Shown here piece after piece: positions 32,775-43,245 of a stretch of 64,000 bases of DNA (the first letter of the stretch is position 1; the number at the start of each line of letters is the position of its first letter). The translations under genes were made by a program, and so were the position numbers. The notes beneath the pieces were generated by a model. It was not told the DNA's origin, ran no database searches, and was given only the letters and a program-made list of their open reading frames with translations. Origin of the DNA: Letharia columbiana. Taxonomy: Eukaryota > Ascomycota > Lecanoromycetes > Lecanorales > Parmeliaceae. The DNA lies in assembly GCF_014066305.1 (NCBI RefSeq), contig NW_023501070.1, positions 248,001 to 312,000 of the forward strand, written 5' to 3'.

Positions 32775-34694
32775 TTACGCACTTCCATTTTCCACCACTC
32801 TTGCCGTGCCCAAAATCCCCCTGACGCCTCCTTTCCCACCGGCCTCTCTCGCCTCAATATGCACCCCCAAGTCTGCTTCCACTCTAATCGTAACCTCCAC
32901 TTTCCCACCCTTCTTCACCTCCTTGACTGCAGCTTCAGCAAGCACACTACCAACATTCCACACTTTCTCTCGCATCTCCTCTTCCTCGTCTTCATCGTCG
33001 TCGCTATCAAGGTCCGAGTCATCGGACGCGGGCTTGCCATTTGCCTTCGGCTTCTCCTTTTTCGACACCTTGATATCTCTCAGCCCCTCACAAACCTTAA
33101 CCATGACATCGCCGCCCTCTCTAGGAACGGCAAAAACACCCCTTCTCCGGCAGGGAACCGCCGTTTCCTTTTCTACTAAAGCAGTGAACAGACCTTTCTT
33201 CACATCTTCACTGACCACCATAACGCCAATAGCGTTGCGTAGATGTGGGGTCACGGTCACCATAGGGTGAGTTGATTGTTCGATATCGTCTTTTTCAAAC
33301 TCTTGCACTAGAGATGCTTGAATGGCGGCGCCGCGAGCTGACAGGGATGAAGGGTCAATGGCTGTAGGGAGGGTGGAGGGAGAAAGAATGCGAGTGGTGG
33401 GTGGGAAAAGTCGTTGAAGGTTTTGCGAGATCTTGGGTGTATGCGATGTTCCTCCCGAAAGGATGACCTGAGAGGGATGTCAGTCGCAAGGTTCAAAGCA
33501 GACTTCAACAGTGCACGCCAAGTCATCGGAGAGACCTCTGGTACGTAAGAGTGAAAAGAAGCGAGCCGCATGTCCTACCTCATCTACATCTAGGATATCA
33601 AGGTCTGCTTTCCGCACGGCTTCCTCAATCAGGCGAGTAAAAGCCCCAAAGACCTTGCCAGCCAAAAGCTCGTAGCGTGTTCTATTGATCGTAGAGCTGA
33701 AGTCGATTCCATCCGCAAGAGATTCCACACTGCAGCTGGCATTACCGCCCAAACTCAGAGCCTTCTTCGTTGCTTCAGCTTCGAGCTTTAGCTTAGCCAG
33801 ACTCCTGTCGTTTTGCCGAGGGTCCGTCTTGTTCTTCTTGGTGAACTCCTTGGCGAAGTGATCAACCAGGACCTGGTCAAGCTGTGCACCCGCTGTTTCG
33901 TAGTCATGGGATGTGGACAGTATGCTGTAAATACCGCCTCTCGAAGCAATGACGGCGATGTCCGATCTCGTCCCTCCCAAATCCGCGACCACAATGATCT
34001 TGTCCTTCAATTTTGCTTCCGGCCGTGCATCGTATGCTAGTACAGCTGCCGTTGGTTCTGAGATCATCTGTAATACATCCACTCCAGCTGCTTTCGCCGC
34101 TTTGCTCAAAGCTTCTCGTTGCTCCTCTGTGACATTTGTGGGGACCGTAATCACTGCCGCATTGACTTTCTTGCCCAGGAAGTCAGAAGCAGAGGATGCT
34201 AATCGACGAAGATGACGAGTTGTGATCTCGGAAACCGTGACGATATTCTGGGCTTCCGACTCTTTGTCTTGTATCGAAAATGCTACTGTAGATTCGTGCT
34301 TTTGGGGGTGGGCGGAAGCGTGGCATGGTGTGGGATCTATCGAGTCGAAGTCTTTCCCCAGGTAATCTCTGAAGTACGCAACTGTATTCTTGCTGTTTCT
34401 CACTAATTGCGACTTGGCTTGTGTGCCATGATATTCTTCTCCCTCAATATACGACAGCACTGAAGGTATTTGGCGGTCACCTTCTTCGTTCGCAATGACT
34501 TCTGCCTTGCCTTCCTATATAAGAGACTTGATCAGTACAGCTTTCCATGCTTCCTTCCATAATTGGCGCAATAAAGGGAACCAGGATCAGGATCATACTC
34601 CAGATGTGTAGGCAATAGAACTGTTCGAATTGCCGAACGATATTCCAATTGCGGTTATTTCGGGCGAAGTTTCGCCCTCCTCCTGGGAACTCAT
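32775..34694 (-). CDS. SSZ1: Ribosome-associated Hsp70 chaperone SSZ1
   Basis: Atypical Hsp70 that, with the J-protein zuotin, forms the ribosome-associated complex that helps nascent chains fold in the cytosol. Exons 34694-34599, 34514-33579, 33467-32775; 574 residues. Exon 1 ends in the phosphate-1 loop region (IGISFGNSNSSIAYTSG); exon 2 starts EGKAEVIANEEGDRQIPS. Other Hsp70 motifs: AAVITVPTNVTEEQREAL, SEPTAAVLAYD, VVADLGGTRSD (the usual DLGGGT, altered as in Ssz1), and VILSGGTSHTPKISQ at the start of exon 3. The substrate-binding half is short and has an acidic insert (DSDLDSDDDEDEEEE). Its start is 248 bp from the divergent RRP40 gene. Confidence 0.93.
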
Positions 34695-34942
34695 TATGCA
34701 GTACTATCAAAGGACTCGTGCTGAGATCGTCTCATATCACGTTGCTCTCAGAAATAAACAGAGCCTTACAACGTTCGAGAGCTGAACTTTTTCGAGCCCA
34801 TGCCCAAACTTTTTTAGCCCCGGTTAGATCCGACTATCAAAAACGGGCCTTGGCATCAGAAACATCCACTCCAGGCGGTCTCCACTCTTACACTCCAAGC
34901 AAGATGCTAAAGTACTTTTCTGAACGATAGATTCTACGGCCA
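34695..34942. promoter_or_regulatory. Bidirectional promoter SSZ1 / RRP40
   Basis: Only 248 bp separate the two start codons, so both genes must share this region. No TATA box or named operator could be assigned with confidence. Confidence 0.7.
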
Positions 34943-35767
34943 ATGGCCGCACAAACACTCGTACTTCCCGGCGAAGCCATTCCTTCAGACATCCTCCCTA
35001 TTCCCTCAAATCCATCTCTTGCACTCAAACTGGGCCCTGGCCTCCGCCATGTCCCTCCGTCAACCATAACCTCCGTCCTCGCTGGCTCGCTATGCATCGA
35101 CCAAAAGAAGAACTCAATATGGGTCGAAAACAACAGCGGTAGGGTACTGCTTTCTCCTGCCCTTCACGGAACCTCCTCACTTCCCTGGGCGACTCATCAT
35201 TCGGCATGCTAAATATCGCGCCTTTACTACCAGTACATACCCCAACCCAATGACCTAGTCCTAGCAATCGTCCACCACTCCTCGACCGACTGGTACCACT
35301 GCGCCATCACGCCCCACACGACCCTCGCTCAGCTCCCGCAATTGGCCTTCGAAGGCGCCACCAAGAAGACCCGTCCCCAGCTCAATTCCGGCAGCTTGAT
35401 CTACGCGCGCGTCCTCTCGGCCTCGAAACACACCGACCCGGAGTTAGCATGCTGCAACCCCTCGACCGGCAAGTCCGAAGGTATGGGCGAGCTGAAAGGC
35501 GGGATGGTGTTCGATGTCAGCTTGGGGATGGCGCGGCGGTTGTTGCTGGCGAGGCAGCGGGAAGAAGGGGGTCTCGTGGTGTTGGAGGAGATAGCGGAGA
35601 AGGTGGCGTTTGAGGTTGCGGTCGGGAGGAATGGGAAGGTGTGGGTGAAGAGTGGCGGGGTGAAAGAGACGTTGCTTGTAGGCAGGGCGTTGCAGGAGAC
35701 GGATAGGGAGGGGTTGGGAGTGGAAGAGCAGGGCAGGCTTGTGAAGAAGCTGCTCCGGGGAATATGA
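34943..35767 (+). CDS. RRP40: Exosome complex subunit RRP40
   Basis: Cap subunit of the RNA exosome (S1/KH domains), needed for rRNA, snRNA and mRNA 3' processing and decay in nucleus and cytoplasm. Exons 34943-35143 and 35234-35767, 244 residues, the usual family size. N-terminal LPGEAIPSDILP and LRHVPPSTITSVLAG; the splice restores NNSGRYIPQPNDLVLAIV, the S1-domain entry typical of Rrp40. Then AFEGATKKTRPQLNSGSLIYARV (KH-linked GSLIYAR) and a C-terminal KH-like part with GRNGKVWVKS. Confidence 0.93.
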
Positions 35768-36504
35768 CCCGGAAAAAGAGCGATTTGTTTTTTGAGATGT
35801 TCAACGAAGCCCAAGTTACTCACTTGCCCTTTGCGCCAGTACTTGATGAACCGCCCCATTTGCCCGATTTACGAGTTGCCATTGGCAGAATCCCTTAGCA
35901 GATCCTGGTCAAACTTACTTACCTTTGGCTCAAGAAACACAAGCTAATCTAGATATTAAAGCGATTGACCCAATAAACATTCCATTTTGCCGACCCACAA
36001 CCTATCTACCTCGACAGATGCAGAGCGGCTTATAATTTGACCCCAACGACATCGAGAGCTCGTTACATATGAAATATAGGCGAAACGATGGGAATGAGCC
36101 CAGACATCCATGATTTTGCAAGCTCAAGGAGGGCCTACTTTAGCAGCTATCATGGGCATTGAGCTTGACGTTGATGGTCTGCAGGCTTGGAGGAGACCAT
36201 TTCGGATGGCAGTGAACGCGCAGCTCGGACTCATAGATAGATGGTCACAATCAATACCTGAGGTGGGTTGGGGGGGGGGCTGTTTCAGCAGGGAATGAGA
36301 AGGGAGTGGTTAGTTGAAATCATAGATTTGGATGTTTAGGTATCTCGTAGATAGATATATACCAGACTCCACGCTTCCCAAACACGCAGAACGAGCCGAA
36401 CTCATCGATTGTAAGTAGAATTGACAAACACACGAACGAACAAACAGCTCGCTACAACCATGCGCCCACTTCAACCCCGTCCATCGCATCTCGCCCTCCC
36501 TCCC
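35768..36504. other. Intergenic, no gene seen
   Basis: Convergent region between RRP40 and the zinc-motif gene; presumably carries both 3' UTRs. A short + frame at 36110 is not supported. Confidence 0.5.
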
Positions 36505-37264
36505 TTAAGCCGACACACTCCCATCCTCCCTAATGCCCCTCTTCCTCATCGCTTCCTGCCAGCACCTCTCACAATAGCTCATCTCCCCATCTCTCACATT
36601 GATACAATTAACGTGGCAGACCCTGCACTTGGGCCTACTTGCCTTCGGCGATTCCTTCTTACCCCTACGTCTCAGGGCATCCTGGAAGCATCGCTCGCAG
36701 AAGTTCGTATTGCTCTCGCGGACATTGACGCAGTTGACATGGCATGTGTTGCAGATGGGACGTGTGAATGTGGGAGAGGCATAGCGTTTCTCTGGGTCGG
36801 AAGGGTGAGTAGAGCGGCTTTGTGGTGCTGCTGTTGATGTTGGGTTGGGTACGTGACAGGCTGGAGGGGCTCCACCTGTAGGGGACCTGGAGGAAAGAAC
36901 TGGCGGCGTAGTCGGGGCTCCGCTGCCCGGAAGCCCGAAGCGAAAGCTGGTTGAGAATCCAAAGGCGCCACCGGTGGGCCTTGATGGTGGGGATGGTGGT
37001 GGCAGTTCGATAGGGAACGAGGGCGGAGGTGGATGGTCGGACCTCGAAGGCCCATAAGGAGGTGGAGGAGGAACAGGAGGCAGGCCACTGGAAGGAATTA
37101 GCAGTTTCATTCATTTTGTATCCCATGCAGAGGAAATCATAGGCATTCCCGTACGTGCTACCTTGTCCTAACCATGCGGCGGTAGGAGGACGGACATTTT
37201 GGGCGGGTTGTTCTGGTGACGTTAGGTTTCCCCAGCGGTCATATGTTGCCGCGTTGTTGAACAT
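36505..37264 (-). CDS. Proline-rich protein with two tandem CxxCH/CxxC zinc-like motifs
   Basis: Exons 37264-37155 and 37087-36505, 230 residues. The intron uses donor GTACGG and acceptor TTCCAG; only this pairing keeps phase and yields GQGSTGLPPVPPPPP. The N-terminal part is hydrophilic; a long Pro/Ser/Gly-rich disordered middle (residues about 37-150) leads to two near-identical modules of about 45 residues: C-x2-CHVNCVNVR-x9-CERCFQDA and C-x2-CHVNCINVR-x9-CERCWQEA, each followed by basic MRKRG/LRRRG. The four or five cysteines per module suggest zinc binding. No known domain name is recognised. Intracellular; RNA or DNA binding is possible but unproved. Confidence 0.75.
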
Positions 37265-37917
37265 GATGACTATTCTCTGTCCTTGTTGTTCGGAGTACGG
37301 TGGTGCTCTTCCAGAAAGATGCGGTCACGAAAAGCAAAAGCCAGAAGTGTAATATGGCTGGGACGCTGGCAGTATTGGATGGCAAGTTTCTTCCGATACT
37401 GCTGCAACTGGAGCAGAACAGAAGGCTTGTACTCTGAGTCGCACTGGGACAAGAACGAGGAGGGTAAAAGGTAATTATAAAGGCAGGTTGTCTTGAAGAT
37501 TGTACCTCGCTGATCGTATGACTCTGAGTTGCAAAAACGTCGGAGCCGGTCACCAACAGAAAAGCTTGGAGGTTGTGACCCAACCATTTGATAGCATTGT
37601 GGGCTTTAAGGCCAACAGAGAGCAAAGAATGAGAATGAGGCGAAATAGGGTACTGTACATATAATATACATTGTTTTCATAGGCTGAAGGCATGTTTCAT
37701 CGGGTGCAACACTGCCAATCACTAGACCTACAGTTCCGAAGGCTCAAGGTCGGCGGTCTACTCATGCCCAGGAATAAAGCACGCGGTTAGGCACCGCTCT
37801 TCCGTGGGAATGCTTGGCTCAGTTTGAGGCAGCATTACCATCCTTGACTCCGTAAACAACAGGTACCGCGTGAAGATAGGTAGCTCGGCGGCAGGTCATT
37901 GCAATCACTGGGTTATT
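37265..37917. other. Intergenic, no gene seen
   Basis: Promoter of the zinc-motif gene and 3' side of RSM22. No supported ORF. Confidence 0.5.
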
Positions 37918-40260
37918 CTAGTAGTCGTCTTCGGAAATCTTTCGCGCCAGCTTTCTCTTTTTCGAACTTCTTCCTAAAGCGGGTCCAGGCGGTTGGAAGT
38001 CCTGTATGTCGTCTGTATCTTCAGCGGCATCGAGTACATCCTTTCGCTGGGTCTTCGCCTTATTCAGACCGACGCGGATATTTCGCTGGACCCTGGTCTT
38101 GGCGCCGAGAGCCCATAGGTCTCCCCACTTGGACTTACGTGCATCCCGATAGGCCTGTTTGCTGTAAGACTTCGGAACAGTCCACCGCTCTATCCTACCT
38201 GCAGGAGTGCAAAGATCGAGGATGACGTGACGGCGTCTCTTTATTGGCGAAAGAATCGCCCGAGGTAAGCTGAGGGTGCTGACACTTGCGACTTTAGGAT
38301 CAATGGCCTCTTGCGAGCTTTTCGTGCTTTCAATCCCTTCCGCATCCTCAAACCCTGCAAAAGCAGCCTCTACGGCTGCCTGGCCTTGCATAATATTGTC
38401 CGCCTCCCGCTGGTCAATGCCGCGCTGAAGAGCCACGTAGCTAAATAAGATGTCCTCGTGATTCTTTTCTCGCGAGCCGAGGATACGTTGCAAATAGTGT
38501 GGGCGAATGTAGCGTTGCGAAAAATGACAGTAATCTTTTCTACCTTGGCTCCGTCCAGCTGTGATATACATTGGGCATTTCCCATGGTTCGTACACGGAG
38601 CGATGATCATGCCCTTTTCCTTGTGCCCGAAACGATTCGGAGAAGCAGCTTCAACGGGCGCTTCCACTTCTTCGTCTCCTGGTGATGCTACGTGATACTT
38701 CAATAGCGTTTCCCTTGCGCCTGCAATGAGCTCGAAACCCCTTGGGACCCCTTTCTCGATCAGAACGAGGACACCACCTTTCGGATCCAGTAGAGACCAA
38801 AAGTTCTGAATTTGGTTCTTTCGTATGTAGTCTTCTTTCAGTGTCCATAGAGTATGAGGCGCCAAGATGATGTCGTATTGTTTCCTGGGTTGAGGGTTCT
38901 TGTTTTCAAGGGAGGGATGGTCTCGTGACGGATCATAGTCTGGAAGACGGGGAATGAACGTCGTATCGTCCAGCAAGTGGCTTGCCCTGTTTCGTAATGC
39001 AGACGACCCAGTAACGACAGTAGACTTGCCATACGGCGGAGGCTTATTAGGTGGAACTCCGTCGGGTTGCATGAGTTCCCACTCTGCACGCATAATCTCC
39101 CGCCATGCAAGAATGCCAGCACCTCCCGCCCCAGCGTCTAAGACACGAGGACCGCCTTTGTTCTGTATGAGCTTGCGTATCCACTCAGATCCTAAGCGCT
39201 TGCGGATCTCTACCAACGCGCTCGTTACAGTAGCATATGCCCCAGGCATTATTGCAGCGATATAGGCATTACCTTCCATCTCGCCCATGTTAGACTGAGA
39301 TGCCTCCAACGCAATCGGTTGCTGCTTGAGATGGGCCCTTGATATCGTGGCTGTAGAATTTGGTAATCTAGGCCCACCAAAAGTCTTCTGGGCGACTTCG
39401 GACAGTTGCTTGTTAGAGGCGTCTGCGAGTAGAGCTGTGATAGGGTCGATGACGGTATCCTTGGGTATCTGTATCGTAGCTGGTGACGTGCTGAACCGTC
39501 CAGCGACTGTCAACGGATGTGTCCTTACTGAATCGCCGCTCTCGTATGCCTCATCATCTTGTTCAAAGTCTTCGGTATCTTCGTCCTCGATTGCCAATTG
39601 CTCCGACGACAAGAGATCGTCTGAGGGTTCTACTGGTTCCAATTTTTGCGAGCTCTTTTCGGTTGTTTTTGCTTGTGAAGCGTTCGCCGCAGCTATGTCT
39701 CGGAATACTGCCATCCGCGCCTGAAAATCTGCTTCTGTTTCCGAGGGCATCGGCTCTGCGTCATCGTCCATCAATTCATCTTCGTCAGATGGGACTTCCT
39801 CGTAGATGACCTCTTCCAGTCTGCCCTCAGCGTTTTCTCTCATGAGCACGTTTTCCGGGAAGTCGCCCTCTTCTTCCTCCGCGCCTCGAAGCAGATCGAA
39901 ATCTTCAGGTAGCGTGGTTGCGGATGGCGGACCGTAAAGCCTCTCGTAGACCGTGTATTCTTCCGATGAAAGAAAATCTTTGGGCAAAGTCTCTCCGAAT
40001 GTCTCGCGTGCCTGGCGTACTATCGATTCCATCTGCGCTGGAGTTTTCGGGAGCTCATTCTCGAGAGCCCCAACATGTTCGACTGAGGCCCGAAGTCTTC
40101 GCGCGGCGTTAAAGGATCGTGTCTGAAATTTGTATTGACTCCACGGCTTTGCTCCATACTTGGGGAGTCTGGCAGTTGATGAGAATCCATTTGCGAAAAG
40201 GAACAGCAGCTGGGAGGAGCAGTAGTGACAGAATCGCTGTCTGGTAAGAGATACCTGCAT
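37918..40260 (-). CDS. RSM22: Mitochondrial ribosome assembly methyltransferase-like protein RSM22
   Basis: Intronless ORF, 780 residues from ATG 40260 (the open frame begins earlier at TTG, but this ATG fits a presequence: QVSLTRQRFCHYCSSQ, Arg-rich). Rsm22 (METTL17 in animals) acts on the mitochondrial small ribosomal subunit. Seen: a SAM-fold entry RVLDAGAGGAGILAWREI, PYDIILAPHTLWTL-like block (YDIILAPHTLW), GGVLVLIEKGVPRGFELI, and a cysteine set CTNHGKCPMY...KDYCHFSQRY which in the family binds an Fe-S cluster (established for METTL17). A long acidic N-terminal region (residues about 130-250) and a basic C-terminal tail flank it. Divergent from the lipoyl synthase gene. Confidence 0.9.
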   Translation of the reverse strand: MQVSLTRQRFCHYCSSQLLFLFANGFSSTARLPKYGAKPWSQYKFQTRSFNAARRLRASVEHVGALENELPKTPAQMESIVRQARETFGETLPKDFLSSEEYTVYERLYGPPSATTLPEDFDLLRGAEEEEGDFPENVLMRENAEGRLEEVIYEEVPSDEDELMDDDAEPMPSETEADFQARMAVFRDIAAANASQAKTTEKSSQKLEPVEPSDDLLSSEQLAIEDEDTEDFEQDDEAYESGDSVRTHPLTVAGRFSTSPATIQIPKDTVIDPITALLADASNKQLSEVAQKTFGGPRLPNSTATISRAHLKQQPIALEASQSNMGEMEGNAYIAAIMPGAYATVTSALVEIRKRLGSEWIRKLIQNKGGPRVLDAGAGGAGILAWREIMRAEWELMQPDGVPPNKPPPYGKSTVVTGSSALRNRASHLLDDTTFIPRLPDYDPSRDHPSLENKNPQPRKQYDIILAPHTLWTLKEDYIRKNQIQNFWSLLDPKGGVLVLIEKGVPRGFELIAGARETLLKYHVASPGDEEVEAPVEAASPNRFGHKEKGMIIAPCTNHGKCPMYITAGRSQGRKDYCHFSQRYIRPHYLQRILGSREKNHEDILFSYVALQRGIDQREADNIMQGQAAVEAAFAGFEDAEGIESTKSSQEAIDPKVASVSTLSLPRAILSPIKRRRHVILDLCTPAGRIERWTVPKSYSKQAYRDARKSKWGDLWALGAKTRVQRNIRVGLNKAKTQRKDVLDAAEDTDDIQDFQPPGPALGRSSKKRKLARKISEDDY

Positions 40261-40422
40261 GCTACGCTTCAAGGCGGATGTGCTTCGGGCCTCCTCACGA
40301 GTAGATTTTCAAGTGTGAATCCTCGATCTTTAGAATGACCGTACTCGGCTAGCGCCGACCTTTCGATTAGATATTAAATATCCATCATTCTTGAGCCATC
40401 TTCCTAGGGCAATTCATACGAT
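40261..40422. promoter_or_regulatory. Bidirectional promoter RSM22 / lipoyl synthase
   Basis: Only 162 bp between two mitochondrial-protein genes on opposite strands. No named site assigned. Confidence 0.7.
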
Positions 40423-41655
40423 ATGGCTTCCAAAGCAACACGATTTCGCTGCCTACACGCTACATCTATACATCCTATACGTCCCTCGGTATCCTCCACC
40501 CGCACCTTTGCCACCGCAGTCTCCGAACCCACTGAGCCCATCGCCCCTCCAACTTCAACGACTCGTCGCTCTCCTACCATCTTCCGCGACCGCCTCAACA
40601 CCGGACCTTCGCTCTCAGACTTCACATCTCCTCCGCCCGAGAATGATGCACCAGAGATTCGAACAGCCTTCGTTGGCCCCGCCGGCAAACAGAAAGAAAT
40701 TACCCGCCTCCCATCCTGGCTTCAAACGCCCATACCTAACAACGAAAATTACAAGTCTATTAAACGAGATCTACGCGGACTGAATCTACATACTGTTTGT
40801 GAGGAAGCGAGATGCCCAAATATTAGCGACTGCTGGGGTGGGTCTGACAAGAGTGCCGCTACGGCTACAATCATGCTTATGGGCGATACGTGCACGAGGG
40901 GGTGTAGATTCTGCAGTGTGAAAACAAGTAAGGCGCCTCCGCCTTTGGATCCCCATGAGCCGGAGCATACAGCCGAGGCATTACGGCGGTGGGGGCTGGG
41001 GTATGTGGTGCTTACATCTGTTGACCGGGATGATCTGGCGGACGGAGGTGCTCGTCACTTCGCGGAGACCATTATGAAGATCAAAAGCAAAGCTCCTGCG
41101 ATGCTGGTGGAAGCTTTGACAGGTGACTATGCTGGGGATTTAGAGATGGTGGCTAAAGTCGCTAGGAGCGGATTGGATGTCTATGCGCATAATGTTGAGA
41201 CGGTGGAGGATTTGACACCGATGGTCAGGGACCGGAGAGCAAAGTTTAGGCAGAGCTTGAGCGTCTTGAAGCACGCCAAAGTGGCCAAGGAAGGACTTAT
41301 CACGAAGACAAGTATCATGCTCGGACTGGGAGAAACGGAGGAGCAGCTCTGGGAGACACTAAAAGAACTGAGGAAAGTCGACGTCGACGTTGTGACTTTC
41401 GGGCAGTATATGCGGCCTACAAAACGACATATGCCCGTACACACATACGTTACTCCGGCCGTCTTTGAGACTTGGCGCCAGCGTGCCCTGGACATGGGCT
41501 TCTTGTACTGCGCTAGTGGACCCTTGGTTCGCAGTTCATACAAAGCTGGTGAAGCGTTCATTGAAAACGTCATCAAGAAGCGGGCAAGCAAGAATCAAAC
41601 AGCTCTGGCGGACGGCGAAATGAATGATAAACTGGAGAGGAGTACGATCATCTAA
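40423..41655 (+). CDS. LIP5: Mitochondrial lipoyl synthase
   Basis: Radical-SAM enzyme that inserts two sulfurs into octanoyl groups on mitochondrial dehydrogenase E2 and glycine-cleavage H proteins. Single exon, 410 residues. The N-terminal 60 residues are Arg/Ser/Thr-rich (mitochondrial presequence, RTFATAV). Auxiliary cluster ligands: C-x4-C-x5-C in [15 protein letters not shown]. Radical-SAM cluster: CTRGCRFC. Other motifs: [64 protein letters not shown] and the C-terminal RSSYKAGE with the conserved serine. All key residues are present. Confidence 0.97.
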   Translation: MASKATRFRCLHATSIHPIRPSVSSTRTFATAVSEPTEPIAPPTSTTRRSPTIFRDRLNTGPSLSDFTSPPPENDAPEIRTAFVGPAGKQKEITRLPSWLQTPIPNNENYKSIKRDLRGLNLHTVCEEARCPNISDCWGGSDKSAATATIMLMGDTCTRGCRFCSVKTSKAPPPLDPHEPEHTAEALRRWGLGYVVLTSVDRDDLADGGARHFAETIMKIKSKAPAMLVEALTGDYAGDLEMVAKVARSGLDVYAHNVETVEDLTPMVRDRRAKFRQSLSVLKHAKVAKEGLITKTSIMLGLGETEEQLWETLKELRKVDVDVVTFGQYMRPTKRHMPVHTYVTPAVFETWRQRALDMGFLYCASGPLVRSSYKAGEAFIENVIKKRASKNQTALADGEMNDKLERSTII

Positions 41656-42125
41656 CGGAGAAGGTTAGTCATAGCACTGGGCCAGGCGTTTTGCTCGAGA
41701 AAGCATAGAATGACACTGATAGTGTCTGGGAGGCGGCGTATGTTAACTTGCTCACGAAATGGAGAGAAAGGAAAAGATTCAGTCATTATGCCTGCCTGTG
41801 AAAGGTTCAGAGAGTAAATACTTCCCTTCATCGCAGTAAAGACATTCCTTTCTACCCCTTTCACGAGAGCTCGTCCAGTTGAAGTAATATTTGAACATCA
41901 GACATAAGCAGAGTTCCGCCGTCCCCCCAGCCGGATGAACCCTGGATTTCTTGGCGAACACCGGGGGGGGGGCCCCGGAGATAAGCTCTGACCGTGTCCC
42001 AACCCTCAGCACAGAAAGAAAGAAAGAGAAAAAAAAAAGACCACATGAGAGGCAGCCTCCTCAAACCCAACCCCCGACATCGCCCCACCGCCCGGCTTCC
42101 CGCACCCCGTCGGACCCTCCCCACC
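41656..42125. other. Intergenic, upstream of FSH1-type hydrolase
   Basis: Holds a GA/A-rich run near 42008-42040 and the FSH gene leader. The open + frame extends back to 41994 without an ATG in good context. Confidence 0.5.
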
Positions 42126-42992
42126 ATGGCCCCCCCGCCGCCCCCCAACCCCGCCCCCCCACCCCTCCGCATCCTCATGCTCCACGGCTTCACGCAATCC
42201 CCGCCCCTCTTCCACGCCAAAACCCGCGCGCTGTCCAAATCCCTCGCCCGCCCCTTTCCGACCCTGCACCTCCGCTACGTCCCCGCGCCGCACCGGCTGG
42301 CCGCGGCGGACATGCCGGGCCACGGCGCCGCCGCGCTCGACGTGCCCGGCGCCGAGGCGCCGGAGGCGTACGGGTGGTGGAGACGGAAGGACCACGTGAT
42401 GAAAGACGGGCAGGGGAAGGAGGCGGGGACGGGGGTGGTGTACGAGGGGATCGAGCGGGGGTTGCAGAGCGTGGCGGATTGTATACGGGAGGAGGGGCCG
42501 TTCGACGGGGTCGTGGGGTTCAGTCAGGGGGCGGCGGCGGCCGCCATGGTTGCGAGTTTGCTGGAAGGTCGGACGCGGACAGAGGCGTTTGCGGAGGCGG
42601 AGGCTCGAGGGGGGATGCCGTATCCGGCGAGTTTCCTCGGAGGGGTCGACGGCTTCGTGCAGGCTCCGCTCAAGTTTGCGGTGTGCTACAGTGGGTTCAG
42701 GGCGCCGGGGAAGTTGTACGAAGCTTTCTATGAGCCGCGGATTAGGACGAAGGTGTTGAATGTGCTGGGGCAGGTGGATGTGGTGGTTGATGAGGTCAGG
42801 GGGATGCAGTTGGTGAGTGTTTGCGAGGGCGGAGAGGGAATGGTGGTGGTGCATCCTGGGGGTCACTTCGTTCCCAGTCAGAAGCCGTGGTTAGATGCCG
42901 TTGTGGGGTTTGTGAAGCAGCGTATGGAGGGAGAGGGTAAGAAAGAGGACAAAGAGGAGGAACGGGTCGAGGATATGGATGTCCCCTTTTGA
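42126..42992 (+). CDS. FSH1-family serine hydrolase
   Basis: Alpha/beta hydrolase of the fungal FSH1 (DUF341) family, 288 residues, no intron. Start at ATG 42126 (ACCATGG), after which LRILMLHGFTQSPPLFHAK is the family entry strand and oxyanion loop. Catalytic serine in GFSQGAAAA (residue about 138), acid in the GQVDVVVDE region, histidine in HPGGHFVPSQ. GC content is unusually high (about 65-70 percent in the first half), so the opposite strand and other frames are also open; these are shadows. Cytosolic; substrate unknown. Some relatives sit in polyketide clusters, but no such cluster is seen here. Confidence 0.9.
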   Translation: MAPPPPPNPAPPPLRILMLHGFTQSPPLFHAKTRALSKSLARPFPTLHLRYVPAPHRLAAADMPGHGAAALDVPGAEAPEAYGWWRRKDHVMKDGQGKEAGTGVVYEGIERGLQSVADCIREEGPFDGVVGFSQGAAAAAMVASLLEGRTRTEAFAEAEARGGMPYPASFLGGVDGFVQAPLKFAVCYSGFRAPGKLYEAFYEPRIRTKVLNVLGQVDVVVDEVRGMQLVSVCEGGEGMVVVHPGGHFVPSQKPWLDAVVGFVKQRMEGEGKKEDKEEERVEDMDVPF

Positions 42993-43245
42993 GGCGAAAA
43001 GGGCTTTGGATTTCAAGCATAGCGACGGGCGTTCATGGTGCATTGAGAAGATGGTATTAGAAAACGAGGATTGCTAGATTCGTAGAACCTAATCGAAGAA
43101 GATCCCTGTGTTGCATATTAGAATCGCTAGCAAAACAGAATCACGCTGTGGTATCATATCAAAGAATTTGGAACGCTAAACCTGACACGCAGTCAATCCC
43201 CAGATCAGATACTTCCTAGCACGACCTTACCTAGGATGTCTCCCC
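42993..43245. other. Short convergent intergenic region
   Basis: Between the FSH hydrolase stop and the phosphotransferase stop; presumably both 3' UTRs. Confidence 0.5.

Noticed and set aside
40258..40272. TTG start four codons upstream in RSM22
   Set aside because: Nuclear fungal genes start at ATG; the ATG at 40260 gives a good mitochondrial presequence.
41951..42866. Long open frames on both strands overlapping the FSH1 hydrolase
   Set aside because: High GC keeps all frames open; only the 42126 frame has the GFSQG and HPGGH motifs.
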